From NCBI GenBank assembly GCA_040387375.1, contig JAZKDW010000071.1, positions 1 to 16,331 of the forward strand: a stretch of DNA of 16,331 nt, given 5' to 3'. Each line of letters starts with the position of its first letter. Positions within the stretch are counted from its first letter, which is position 1. Below, in pieces: positions 1 to 6,969 of the stretch. The notes under the pieces were generated by a model. That model searched no databases and was not told the DNA's origin. It saw only the letters and a program-made list of their open reading frames with translations. The DNA comes from JAZKDW01 sp040387375 (GTDB taxonomy: Bacteria; Pseudomonadota; Gammaproteobacteria; Burkholderiales; Burkholderiaceae_D). The translations under genes were made by a program, and so were the position numbers.

Positions 1-15
1 CATGTTGACAGCCCT

Positions 16-250
16 GGGTGGAAAAGCGCAGCGCCTTCCACCATGCAGCATTCGCAGTCGCCAATAGTGATCGATCATGGTGGAAGGCGCTGCGAGACTG
101 TGCAAGTATTCGGAATCCACTCATTTCAGGGGGTCTCTTACCCCTTCCTCGGTGGTCGTTCGTTGATCCTGGGACCTCCAGAGAGGCCGTTTTTTTCTTC
201 GGTAAAATTCTGCCGAATACTTTCCCAGTCTCTGCGCTTTTCCACCCTAC
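16..250. repeat. Nested inverted-repeat element with three-way-junction potential
   Basis: This stretch has no credible gene and most of it is inverted repeat. Three helices can form together. Bases 16-26 (GGGTGGAAAAG) pair with 237-247. Bases 27-45 pair perfectly over 19 bp with 76-94 (arm CGCAGCGCCTTCCACCATG). Bases 95-100 and 104-113 pair with 226-231 and 213-222, with a 3-base mismatched patch between them. The unpaired CTGCG at 232-236 can also pair with 27-31, so the junction can migrate. A further hairpin lies at 128-146 (GGGGT/ACCCC). Arms of the type GGTGGAA...TTCCACC are typical of small dispersed intergenic repeats. It could be such a repeat, a MITE-like remnant or a structured RNA; sequence alone does not decide. 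The rest of 1-321, up to the end of hemW, shows nothing else clear. Confidence 0.6.
172..196 (+). terminator. Possible intrinsic terminator inside the left-end repeat element
   Basis: A short hairpin, CCTC at 175-178 with GAGG at 183-186, is extended by GG 172-173 pairing with CC 187-188 around one bulged A. It is followed by seven T at 190-196. This is the shape of a rho-independent terminator for a + strand transcript entering from the left edge of the window. The stem is short and overlaps other possible pairings of the same element, so the call is tentative. It would not serve hemW, which reads the other way. Confidence 0.3.
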
Positions 251-321
251 ACTTTTCTGCAACGTTTCGCCGCCACCTCGCAAGGCTGGAAACTTGCAAA
301 GATGTAGGCATGGATTAGCCA

Positions 322-1560
322 TCAACCAATCAAGAACATTTCCTGCAGATCATTCAAAAACCGCTTTCCCAGCTCGGTCGGCCCGATGCGCTTGTGGTCG
401 CGATACAGCAAGCCTTTTGCTTCCGCCGCATTCAGCGCGGCTTCAATGGCGTTCAGCGTCAGCCCGGTCCGTTCGGCAAACAGATTGGCGTCGAAACCGC
501 CCGTCAGACGCAGCGCATTGAGCATGAATTCAAAACCCAGTTCACCGCGCGTTATCTCGGCTTCCTGCTGGATCGGATTGCCTGCACGCGCATGCTCGAG
601 GTAAGCCTTCGGCTGCTTGTATCGCGCCTGGCGGATGACACGATGGGGGAATGATATTTTCGAATGCGCGCCGGCGCCTATGCCCAGATAGTCGCCGAAC
701 TCCCAGTAATTCAGGTTGTGCCGCGCCTGCCGGCCGGGTTTTGCATAGGCCGACACTTCGTAATGCTGATAACCGGCAGCTGCGGTTTCTGCCTCGATCA
801 TGTCCTGCATCTCGGCACTGGCATCGTCGTCCGGTATGGCGGGCGGATAGCGCGCGAAATAGGTGTTGGGCTCCAGAGTCAGGTGATACAGCGACAGATG
901 CGGCGGCGCCAGGTTGATCGCGGTGCTCACGTCCACCTGCGCCTGCTCCAGCGTCTGCGCAGGCAGCGCGTACATCAGGTCGAGATTGAAGTTGTCGAAA
1001 TTGGCATGCGCGATGGCGACCGCGCGACGGGCTTCGTCGCCATCATGAATGCGTCCCAGCGCATGCAGATGTTGTGAATTGAAACTCTGGATGCCGATCG
1101 ACAGACGATTGATGCCGCTGGCGCGATAGGACCTGAACTTCTCGGCCTCGAAGGTGCCCGGATTGGCTTCCATCGTGATTTCCGCGGCGCCGTCGAGCGG
1201 CAGCAGGGTGCGGATATCGGAGAGCATGCGGTCGAGGCCGGCCGCCGACATCAGGCTCGGTGTGCCGCCGCCGATAAAGATCGTATAAATCTTGCGCCCC
1301 CAGATCAGCGGCAGCGCGCCTTCCAGATCGGTGCGCAGCGCATCCAGATATTCCGCTTCCGGAAAACTGCCGCCGCTGGCTTCATGCGAATTGAAATCGC
1401 AATACGGGCATTTTTTCACACACCACGGAAAATGCACGTAGAGCGATAACGGCGGCAAGGCGGTCAGGTTCAGCACGCCGGGTTTCAGATAGGCGTTTGC
1501 GGCTTGCGCCGCGGTCACGGGCGCGCTCGGCACAGACGACACCGGCCAGATTGGAATCAT
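322..1560 (-). CDS. hemW: Heme chaperone HemW (radical SAM, HemN-like)
   Basis: 412-residue cytosolic radical SAM protein of the HemN/HemW family. The 4Fe-4S/SAM motif is CVKKCPYCDF at residues 47-56 (Cys47, Cys51, Cys54). The fourth motif position is Phe56, not the Cys of true coproporphyrinogen dehydrogenase HemN, so HemW is the better call. GGGTPS at 97-102 is the glycine-rich SAM-binding stretch and HNLNYW at 281-286 is a family signature. Residues from about 335 form the HemN_C domain. HemW proteins bind heme and are thought to deliver it to acceptor proteins; the acceptor here is unknown. The ATG at 1560 overlaps the rdgB stop (ATGA), implying translational coupling as the last gene of the operon. 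The reading frame is open upstream to 1788, but that part lies inside rdgB and is not homologous to the family. Confidence 0.93.
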   Translation of the reverse strand: MIPIWPVSSVPSAPVTAAQAANAYLKPGVLNLTALPPLSLYVHFPWCVKKCPYCDFNSHEASGGSFPEAEYLDALRTDLEGALPLIWGRKIYTIFIGGGTPSLMSAAGLDRMLSDIRTLLPLDGAAEITMEANPGTFEAEKFRSYRASGINRLSIGIQSFNSQHLHALGRIHDGDEARRAVAIAHANFDNFNLDLMYALPAQTLEQAQVDVSTAINLAPPHLSLYHLTLEPNTYFARYPPAIPDDDASAEMQDMIEAETAAAGYQHYEVSAYAKPGRQARHNLNYWEFGDYLGIGAGAHSKISFPHRVIRQARYKQPKAYLEHARAGNPIQQEAEITRGELGFEFMLNALRLTGGFDANLFAERTGLTLNAIEAALNAAEAKGLLYRDHKRIGPTELGKRFLNDLQEMFLIG

Positions 1561-2141
1561 CGCAGTTTCTCGACCAGCATGCGCAGTGCCTGGCCGCGAT
1601 GCGACAGGCGATTTTTCTCTTCGGACGACAGTTCGGCCGCGCTTTTGCCGACCGCCGGCAGCCAGAAATGCGGGTCGTAACCAAACCCGCCCTGCCCTCG
1701 CGCATCGGCAATCATCTCGCCATCCCAGCGTCCTTCCGCGATCACCGGCTGCGGATCGTCGGCATGGCGCACATACACCAGCACGCAATAATAATAAGCC
1801 GATTTGTCCGCGTGCGATGCGAGGTCGGTGATGACTTTCTGATTATTGCGCGCGTCCGATTTCGGTTCTCCCGCGTAGCGTGCCGACTGCACACCGGGCG
1901 CGCCGCCCAGCGCATTGACACACACGCCGGAGTCGTCCGCCAGCGCCGGCAGACCGGTCAGGCGGGACGCATGACGGGCTTTTTCCAGCGCGTTTTCAAC
2001 GAAGGTGCAATGCGGCTCTTCCGCCTCCGGCACATCGTAGGCGCTTTGCGGACGGACGTCGAATCCGATGGGCGCCAGCAGCGCGTTGAATTCCTTCAGT
2101 TTGCCAGCGTTGTTCGAGGCGAGAATGATGGTGCGGCTCAT
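1557..2141 (-). CDS. rdgB: XTP/dITP pyrophosphatase (Ham1/RdgB)
   Basis: 194 residues, close to the 197 of E. coli RdgB. The enzyme hydrolyses deaminated purine nucleoside triphosphates (dITP, XTP, ITP) to monophosphate and pyrophosphate, keeping them out of DNA and RNA. Motifs run in family order: the nucleotide-binding start LASNNAGKLKEF at 7-18, ALADDSG at 66-72 with the presumed catalytic Asp69, GGAPGVQSARYAG at 79-91, GGFGYDP at 151-157 and SHRGQAL at 180-186. No key residue is missing. It lies 78 bp after rph and overlaps hemW by 4 bp. I see no good Shine-Dalgarno before the ATG, but family alignment supports this start. Confidence 0.95.
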   Translation of the reverse strand: MSRTIILASNNAGKLKEFNALLAPIGFDVRPQSAYDVPEAEEPHCTFVENALEKARHASRLTGLPALADDSGVCVNALGGAPGVQSARYAGEPKSDARNNQKVITDLASHADKSAYYYCVLVYVRHADDPQPVIAEGRWDGEMIADARGQGGFGYDPHFWLPAVGKSAAELSSEEKNRLSHRGQALRMLVEKLR

Positions 2142-2219
2142 AAAGATAATGGGTATTGAAACGGACCGATGCCAGAGGGTGCCACGCGCATCCCGTCGGC
2201 CCTGAAAATTGGCTGGCGT

Positions 2220-2948
2220 TTATTCCGCGAGTGCGGCTTTCTGCAACTGGATCAGATCGGCAATACCGTGCTGGGCCAGGTCAAGCAAACGATCCATGGT
2301 GGCGCGTTCGAACGCCACACCTTCGGCGGTGCCTTGCACTTCCACAAAATGCCCTGCCTCGGTCATCACCACATTCATATCGGTGTCGCAATCGGAATCT
2401 TCAAGATAATCGAGGTCGAGCACCGGCACGCCGCGATACACACCGACCGAAATCGCGGCGACAAAATGCTTGAGCGGTATCGCCGCGATGAGTTTGTTCT
2501 CAACCAGCGTCGAGAATGCATCATGGGCGGCAACCATGGCGCCGGTAATGGCCGCCGTACGCGTGCCGCCGTCGGCCTGGATGACGTCGCAATCCAGATG
2601 CAGCGTCCGTTCGCCGAAGGCTTCCAGATCGAATGCGGCGCGCAGCGACCGGCCGACCAGGCGCTGGATTTCCTGTGTGCGGCCGGATTGTTTTCCCTTG
2701 GCCGCTTCGCGATCCATGCGGCTGTGCGTCGATCGTGGCAGCATGCCGTATTCCGCCGTCAGCCAGCCCTTTCCCTGCCCCTTTAAAAATCCGGGCACTT
2801 TGTTGTCAAGGCTGGCGGTGCACAGCACACGCGTATCGCCAAATTCCACCAGCACCGACCCTTCGGCATGGCGGGTGTAATGCCGGGTAAGGCGCACCGG
2901 ACGCAAGGCGTCAACGGCACGTCCGCTTGGACGATGATCAGGCGACAT
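2220..2948 (-). CDS. rph: Ribonuclease PH
   Basis: 242 residues, compared with 238 for the full-length family in enterics. RNase PH is a phosphate-dependent 3'-5' exoribonuclease that trims tRNA 3' ends and can degrade rRNA; it works as a hexamer in the cytosol. Visible signatures are HAEGSVLVEFGDT (27-39), KGQGKGWLTAEYGMLPRST (56-74), SGRTQEIQRL (88-97, with phosphate-binding Arg90), ADGGTRTA (125-132) and EDSDCDTDMN (183-192), which carries the presumed catalytic Asp184 and Asp190. The C-terminus is intact. The gene starts 11 bp after the phosphatase stop, so the two are almost certainly cotranscribed. Confidence 0.96.
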   Translation of the reverse strand: MSPDHRPSGRAVDALRPVRLTRHYTRHAEGSVLVEFGDTRVLCTASLDNKVPGFLKGQGKGWLTAEYGMLPRSTHSRMDREAAKGKQSGRTQEIQRLVGRSLRAAFDLEAFGERTLHLDCDVIQADGGTRTAAITGAMVAAHDAFSTLVENKLIAAIPLKHFVAAISVGVYRGVPVLDLDYLEDSDCDTDMNVVMTEAGHFVEVQGTAEGVAFERATMDRLLDLAQHGIADLIQLQKAALAE

Positions 2949-2959
2949 GGGTTGGACTC

Positions 2960-3886
2960 TTAACTCTTGGAAGGTAAACGGGATGATTTTTCGATGGCGG
3001 TACGAATTTCATCGACCGCCTTTTCGATGTCGCTTTCGCTGAACATGTCATTTTCGAGATCGGCATGCAGCGGGGCTTTGATGGTCGTGACAAAAGTACC
3101 TTCTGGCAAGACGTTGGTGGTAATGGTGCTGGAATCGTTCAGGTCATGGCTGCCTTCCCACATCATTGCCATTGCGGTCACGTTATCGCTTTTTTTACCA
3201 GCAATGCCGAGGGCGGCCTGGACCAGCTCCGGTACCGCACGCACGATGGTCGCGTTTTGCAAATGCCTGGCCAACACATTATCCGTCAAGCTTCCCCACA
3301 GACCGTCCGAACACAGCAGCATGACATCGCCCGCCTGCAGATTGGCGGGGCGCGACATCTCGACGATCGGCATGGTAGGTGCACCGAGGCAGTTGAACAA
3401 TTTGTTGCGATCCGGGTGAGTGGCACGCTCGGAGGGATCGACCTTGCCTTGCGCGATCAGGGTTTCAATCCGGGAATGGTCGCGTGTGCGTGCCAGTATC
3501 TGCCCATTGCGCATCCAGTACAGACGCGAATCGCCACAGTGCGCCCAAATCGCGGTGCCATGCTGAATCAGGCAGGCCACAATCGTGGTGCGTGGTGTCT
3601 CAGGCAGGTTGTTGATCGCACGGTAGCGATGTATTTCACGATGGGCTGCAAAAAACGCATCTTCGAGGAAGCGCTCCGGCTTTTTGATATAGGGCGTGGC
3701 GCTTTCCTGAAACAATGCGCCGATGGTCTGCATCGTGATCGTTGCGGCCATCTCGCCCTGAATATGCCCGCCCATGCCGTCAGCAAGCAGCAACAGCAGC
3801 GTATCACGGGTAAAACAATAGCCCATGCGATCCTGATTGGACTTGCGGCCACCGATTTTACTTTCTTGATAGACTGAGAATCGCAT
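2960..3886 (-). CDS. PP2C-family (PPM) Ser/Thr protein phosphatase
   Basis: 308 residues. The PPM catalytic fold covers about 1-243 with all the metal-site landmarks: NQDR at 17-20, LLADGMGGH at 33-41 (Asp36), AHCGDSRLY at 115-123, LLCSDGLWG at 190-198 (Asp194) and SDNVTAMAM at 233-241 (Asp234). It should be a Mn/Mg-dependent phosphatase acting on phospho-Ser/Thr. No signal peptide or membrane segment is visible, so it is cytosolic. A tail of about 60 residues after the domain, acidic in part (278-293), has no recognisable motif. It lies 26 bp behind a Ser/Thr kinase gene, which makes that kinase or its substrates the natural target (inference). It resembles the stand-alone PppA/Stp type but no type VI secretion genes are nearby. 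Confidence 0.9.
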   Translation of the reverse strand: MRFSVYQESKIGGRKSNQDRMGYCFTRDTLLLLLADGMGGHIQGEMAATITMQTIGALFQESATPYIKKPERFLEDAFFAAHREIHRYRAINNLPETPRTTIVACLIQHGTAIWAHCGDSRLYWMRNGQILARTRDHSRIETLIAQGKVDPSERATHPDRNKLFNCLGAPTMPIVEMSRPANLQAGDVMLLCSDGLWGSLTDNVLARHLQNATIVRAVPELVQAALGIAGKKSDNVTAMAMMWEGSHDLNDSSTITTNVLPEGTFVTTIKAPLHADLENDMFSESDIEKAVDEIRTAIEKSSRLPSKS

Positions 3887-3912
3887 GTGCTTTTAGTGTG
3901 ATCGACATCGGG

Positions 3913-4923
3913 TTATCGTGTGTTTTCCTGGATGGTAGTCGCGCCACCATCTTTATTATCGTCATTTTTTGAGGCAAAAATGTCACGGAATTTGCGTGCG
4001 GCCCGTTGCAAGACGTGCGGCGGCTTCACTTCCGGCAATTGGGTCTTCAAGGCTTTTTGCAAGGCGAAGACACTTTGCGGCCTTTCCAGCGCATCAATCA
4101 TCAAGCTCCAGCGCACTACCTGAATCAATTCCGATGAGTATACGCCTTCCAGTTTTTTGTAATGGCTTTCCATCTTGTCGTTGATCATGCGCTGATCGGC
4201 CGGTTGTGGCGGCGCACCCACCATGCACGAGAAAATCGAGGCGCCAATGCTGTAGATGTCAGTCCACGGACCAAGGTTGCCATTCTTGGAATACAGCTCC
4301 GGCGGCGCAAAACCGGGAGTGTACATCGGATATAACTTGGGCGAATCGGCCCGCAGCGTTTGCCTGGCGGCGCCAAAATCAAGAAGGATCGGCGTGCCAT
4401 CAACACGCAAATAAATATTGGCGGGTTTTAAATCGAGGTGAAGAAGCTTGTTGGTATGCACTTCGCGCAAGCCGTTCATCACCTGGCTGAACATCTTGCG
4501 GATAAACCGTTCAGACACCAGCGGCTTTTCGCCCTTTTCGCGGCGACGCAGTATGTGATCCTGCAACGAACGGCCGGATTCATAAGCCATCACCATGTAG
4601 ACGGTTTCGTTGGCGCGGAAAAAATTGAGCACGCTGACGACGTTCGGATGGGTGATGCGCGCCAATGCCCGGCCTTCTTCGAAAACACATTTCAGGCCAA
4701 TGCGGAATACGGGCAGGTTTTCCGGCGCGATGAACGGCACCAGCTCTCCCGGTTGCCGCAAGGCCAGCGAACTGGGCAAATATTCCTTGATCGCTACCGC
4801 GTTGCCATCCTCATCGTAGGCAAGGTAGACAATACTGAACCCACCGGACGCAATCTTCTTTACAATGCGGTATCCAGCAATATCTAATCCTTCCGGCAAT
4901 GGGGCGTTGTTTTGCGCAGCCAT
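3913..4923 (-). CDS. Cytosolic Ser/Thr protein kinase, Hanks type, non-RD
   Basis: 336 residues. The kinase domain covers about 16-293: glycine loop IASGGFSIVY at 24-33, ATP-binding Lys46 in AIKEY, catalytic loop HLDLKPAN at 162-169 with Asp164, Lys166 and Asn169, metal-binding DFG at 182-184 and APPEL at 206-210. The residue before the catalytic Asp is Leu, not Arg, making it a non-RD kinase that may not need activation-loop phosphorylation. The last 40 residues are charged (basic then acidic), with no PASTA, FHA or other sensor domain and no membrane segment. AGGA at 4929-4932 lies 5 nt before the ATG. It is the first gene of the operon with the phosphatase, rph, rdgB and hemW. The substrate is unknown. 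Confidence 0.9.
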   Translation of the reverse strand: MAAQNNAPLPEGLDIAGYRIVKKIASGGFSIVYLAYDEDGNAVAIKEYLPSSLALRQPGELVPFIAPENLPVFRIGLKCVFEEGRALARITHPNVVSVLNFFRANETVYMVMAYESGRSLQDHILRRREKGEKPLVSERFIRKMFSQVMNGLREVHTNKLLHLDLKPANIYLRVDGTPILLDFGAARQTLRADSPKLYPMYTPGFAPPELYSKNGNLGPWTDIYSIGASIFSCMVGAPPQPADQRMINDKMESHYKKLEGVYSSELIQVVRWSLMIDALERPQSVFALQKALKTQLPEVKPPHVLQRAARKFRDIFASKNDDNKDGGATTIQENTR

Positions 4924-5101
4924 ATGTGTCCTATATCTGTAGTCTGTTGTTTTGCCGGGATCAAGACAAGGCGCACATGAGTGCGATCAGAAGCGCGCTT
5001 TACCCGTACAATTTTTCGCTCCGGCTCCAAAAATTCGGCAGACCATTGCGAATTGTGTGGATAAATCACTTGTTTGTAAAGAAGAAACCGAGGATCGAAT
5101 C
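4924..5101. promoter_or_regulatory. Divergent control region between the kinase operon and yicC
   Basis: 178 bp between two divergently read gene sets, so it must hold start signals for both. I could not find a well-spaced consensus pair for either direction. A small hairpin, CGCAC 4972-4976 with GTGCG 4981-4985, is present. AT-rich patches suited to -10 elements occur at 5061-5066 (ATAAAT) and 5077-5082 (TAAAGA) for yicC. The presence of promoters is inferred from gene layout, not from clear boxes. Confidence 0.4.
5090..5094 (+). promoter_or_regulatory. Ribosome binding site that decides the yicC TTG start
   Basis: GAGGA lies 7 nt before the TTG at 5102. The next in-frame ATG, at 5117, has no Shine-Dalgarno at a usable distance. 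This spacing is the main reason for starting yicC at TTG. Confidence 0.6.
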
Positions 5102-6019
5102 TTGACTATTTGCAGTATGACAGGATATGCAGTGATCACCCGCGAGACGGCGGGTGGAACATTGACAATTGAAATCAAAAGCGTGAACTCCCGCTTTCTC
5201 GACCTGCAGTTCCGCATCAATGATGAATTGCGGGCGCTGGAACCGGTATTGCGCGAAGCGCTCATGGCGCGCGTCACCCGCGGCAAGGTGGAGTGCCGCC
5301 TGAGTTTTGGCCGCAAAGCCGCAAGCGGCGCCGGTCAGGCGCTCAATACGGCATTGCTGACCACCCTCGCCGACCTGCAGGGGGAAATTCGCAAGCAATT
5401 CATGGATGCGCCGGCGCTGTCGGTCAACGAGCTGCTGCGCTGGCCCGGCGTCATCGAAGAAGCCGAGATCGGCCAGGAGACACTGCAAGCCGATGTCATC
5501 CCGGCGATGGCGGCGGCAGTCGATGCGTTCGTCGAGTCGCGCGCGCGGGAAGGTGCATCACTGGAGGCAATGCTGCTTTCCAGGGTGAGCGACATGGAAC
5601 TTATCGTGCAGCGCATTACGCCGCTGATACCGCAAGCGGTGGCGCAGTTCCAGCAAAAAGCCACGGAACGTTTGCAGGAAGCATTGGGATTGGCGTTGCA
5701 AAATCGCGACGCTTCGGCGTCGCCTGCGCTATCGCGCGAAGAAGTGATCGATCGTATCCGCCAGGAAGTGACGCTGTACGGGATCCGCATTGACGTCTCG
5801 GAAGAGCTGACACGCCTGTCTACCCATTTGACCGAAACCCGTCACATCCTGAAAAAAGGCGGACAAGTCGGCAAACGGCTGGATTTCATGATGCAGGAAC
5901 TGAATCGCGAAGCCAATACTGTTGGCTCCAAGGCCGCCGCGAAAGAATTGTCTGATGCATCGATGGCGATGAAATTGCTGATTGAGCAAATGCGTGAACA
6001 GGTCCAGAATCTTGAATGA
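5102..6019 (+). CDS. yicC: YicC-family endoribonuclease
   Basis: About 305 residues from a TTG start (GAGGA 7 nt upstream). The translation begins MTICSMTGYA, which matches the E. coli YicC start MIRSMTAYA with its few residues before SMT; an ATG at 5117 would remove them. The N-terminal YicC_N domain includes the family stretches IKSVNSRFLDLQFR, LEPVLREAL, TRGKVEC and LLRWPGV. The C-terminal DUF1732 domain ends in the very conserved KRLDFMMQELNREANT and LIEQMREQVQN. Family members YicC and YloC are reported as endoribonucleases, with E. coli YicC tied to small-RNA turnover; the targets here are unknown. It is the first gene of the yicC-gmk-rpoZ-spoT group. A longer open frame back to 4952 is rejected. 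Confidence 0.92.
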   Translation: MTICSMTGYAVITRETAGGTLTIEIKSVNSRFLDLQFRINDELRALEPVLREALMARVTRGKVECRLSFGRKAASGAGQALNTALLTTLADLQGEIRKQFMDAPALSVNELLRWPGVIEEAEIGQETLQADVIPAMAAAVDAFVESRAREGASLEAMLLSRVSDMELIVQRITPLIPQAVAQFQQKATERLQEALGLALQNRDASASPALSREEVIDRIRQEVTLYGIRIDVSEELTRLSTHLTETRHILKKGGQVGKRLDFMMQELNREANTVGSKAAAKELSDASMAMKLLIEQMREQVQNLE

Positions 6020-6059
6020 TCATCCAATGAATCCATTGACCTCTCCTATCGAGCCCCTG

Positions 6060-6704
6060 ATGGCCAACACCAACGATTTTTCCGGCAGCCTGTTCATGGT
6101 AGTGGCGCCATCAGGCGCTGGCAAATCCACGCTGGTCAATGCGCTGCTGGCCCAGGATCCGACCATACAATTGTCGATTTCATACACCACCCGGCCGCCG
6201 CGGCCGGGCGAGCAAAACGGGCGCGAATATCACTTCATCTCAATCAAGGATTTTCAGGCCAAACGCACGACCGGTGAATTTTTGGAGTCGGCTGAAGTCC
6301 ATGGTAATTATTATGGTACGTCGCGCGTATTGATCGCTGAAAAAATGAAATCCGGCACCGATGTTTTGCTGGAAATCGACTGGCAAGGCGCGCAGCAAGT
6401 GAAAAAGCATTTTCCGCAAGCGGTCGGCATTTTCATTTTGCCGCCCTCGATTCCAGCCCTGGAGGAGCGATTGAAAAAGCGTGGACAGGATGAACCCCAG
6501 GTCATCACCAGGCGGCTTCTCGCCGCTGGCGGCGAGATCGCCCACGCTCCAGAGTTCGAGTATGTTATTATCAACCAAGAGTTTGAGACTGCGTTATCCG
6601 AGCTGACCTCGATCGTCAAGGCGACTCGTTGCCGGTTTGTTCAACAGGCGACGCGCAACGCATCCCTTTTCGCCCAACTGGGCATCCATGCCAATCTAAA
6701 CTAA
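6060..6704 (+). CDS. gmk: Guanylate kinase
   Basis: 214 residues from the ATG at 6060, near the 207 of the E. coli enzyme. It phosphorylates GMP or dGMP to the diphosphate using ATP, feeding GTP and (p)ppGpp pools. The P-loop is APSGAGKS at 16-23 (Lys22). The GMP-binding part shows SYTTRPPRPGE (41-51) and EVHGNYYGTSR (79-89); DIDWQGAQQ-like LEIDWQGAQQ follows at 104-113 and the lid has RGQD at 141-144. An in-frame ATG at 6027 would add 11 residues with no family match. Neither start has a strong ribosome site, but GAG at 6051-6053 is well spaced for 6060 and the alignment fits better. yicC ends 40 bp upstream. Confidence 0.94.
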   Translation: MANTNDFSGSLFMVVAPSGAGKSTLVNALLAQDPTIQLSISYTTRPPRPGEQNGREYHFISIKDFQAKRTTGEFLESAEVHGNYYGTSRVLIAEKMKSGTDVLLEIDWQGAQQVKKHFPQAVGIFILPPSIPALEERLKKRGQDEPQVITRRLLAAGGEIAHAPEFEYVIINQEFETALSELTSIVKATRCRFVQQATRNASLFAQLGIHANLN

Positions 6705-6725
6705 TACCGAATTTCAGGAGTACAT

Positions 6726-6929
6726 ATGGCCCGTATCACTATCGAAGATTGCGTCAAACACATTCCTAACCGTTTTCAGCTGACTTTGGCGGCGACTTAT
6801 CGCGCCCGGCAACTGCTGCAAGGCCACACCCCAAAAGTGGATGCAAAAGACAAGCCGACCGTGATCGCACTGCGTGAAATCGCAGCAGGCAAAGTCGGAA
6901 TTGAAATGCTGAAAAAAGTCCCAAGCTGA
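6726..6929 (+). CDS. rpoZ: RNA polymerase omega subunit
   Basis: 67 residues, the short form usual in betaproteobacteria (E. coli has 91). It starts MARITIEDC and contains NRFQLTLAATYRARQL (15-30), the conserved omega helix that braces the beta' subunit, and KPTVIALREIAAGKVG (43-58). Omega assists RNA polymerase assembly and, in E. coli, forms part of a ppGpp-binding site. A strong AGGAG at 6716-6720 lies 5 nt before the ATG. It sits 21 bp after gmk and 40 bp before spoT, the classical gmk-rpoZ-spoT order. Confidence 0.97.
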   Translation: MARITIEDCVKHIPNRFQLTLAATYRARQLLQGHTPKVDAKDKPTVIALREIAAGKVGIEMLKKVPS

Positions 6930-6969
6930 TTTGTAAACACGATCGCCATGGAACTGATATTTACCCGGT

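Noticed and set aside
280..297. Hairpin GCAAG/CTTGC as a hemW terminator
   Set aside because: It has a 5-bp stem, an 8-base loop and no T-run on the - strand.
18..521. 167-residue open frame on the + strand across the left end
   Set aside because: It runs through the inverted repeats and into the antisense of hemW, has low-complexity Arg/Ser composition and no recognisable motif.
1561..1788. N-terminal extension of hemW by 76 residues
   Set aside because: This part lies inside rdgB in another frame and has no family similarity; the ATGA overlap start at 1560 fits.
3065..3877. 270-residue + strand frame opposite the phosphatase gene
   Set aside because: It mirrors a clear PP2C gene and shows no domain; it is a by-product of GC-rich codon use.
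4952..5101. N-terminal extension of yicC by 50 residues
   Set aside because: It lies in the divergent intergenic region and has no match to the family N-terminus; the TTG at 5102 has a ribosome site.
5982..6059. Longer guanylate kinase starts at 5982 or 6027
   Set aside because: The first overlaps the end of yicC. The second adds 11 residues without family match, although it cannot be fully excluded.
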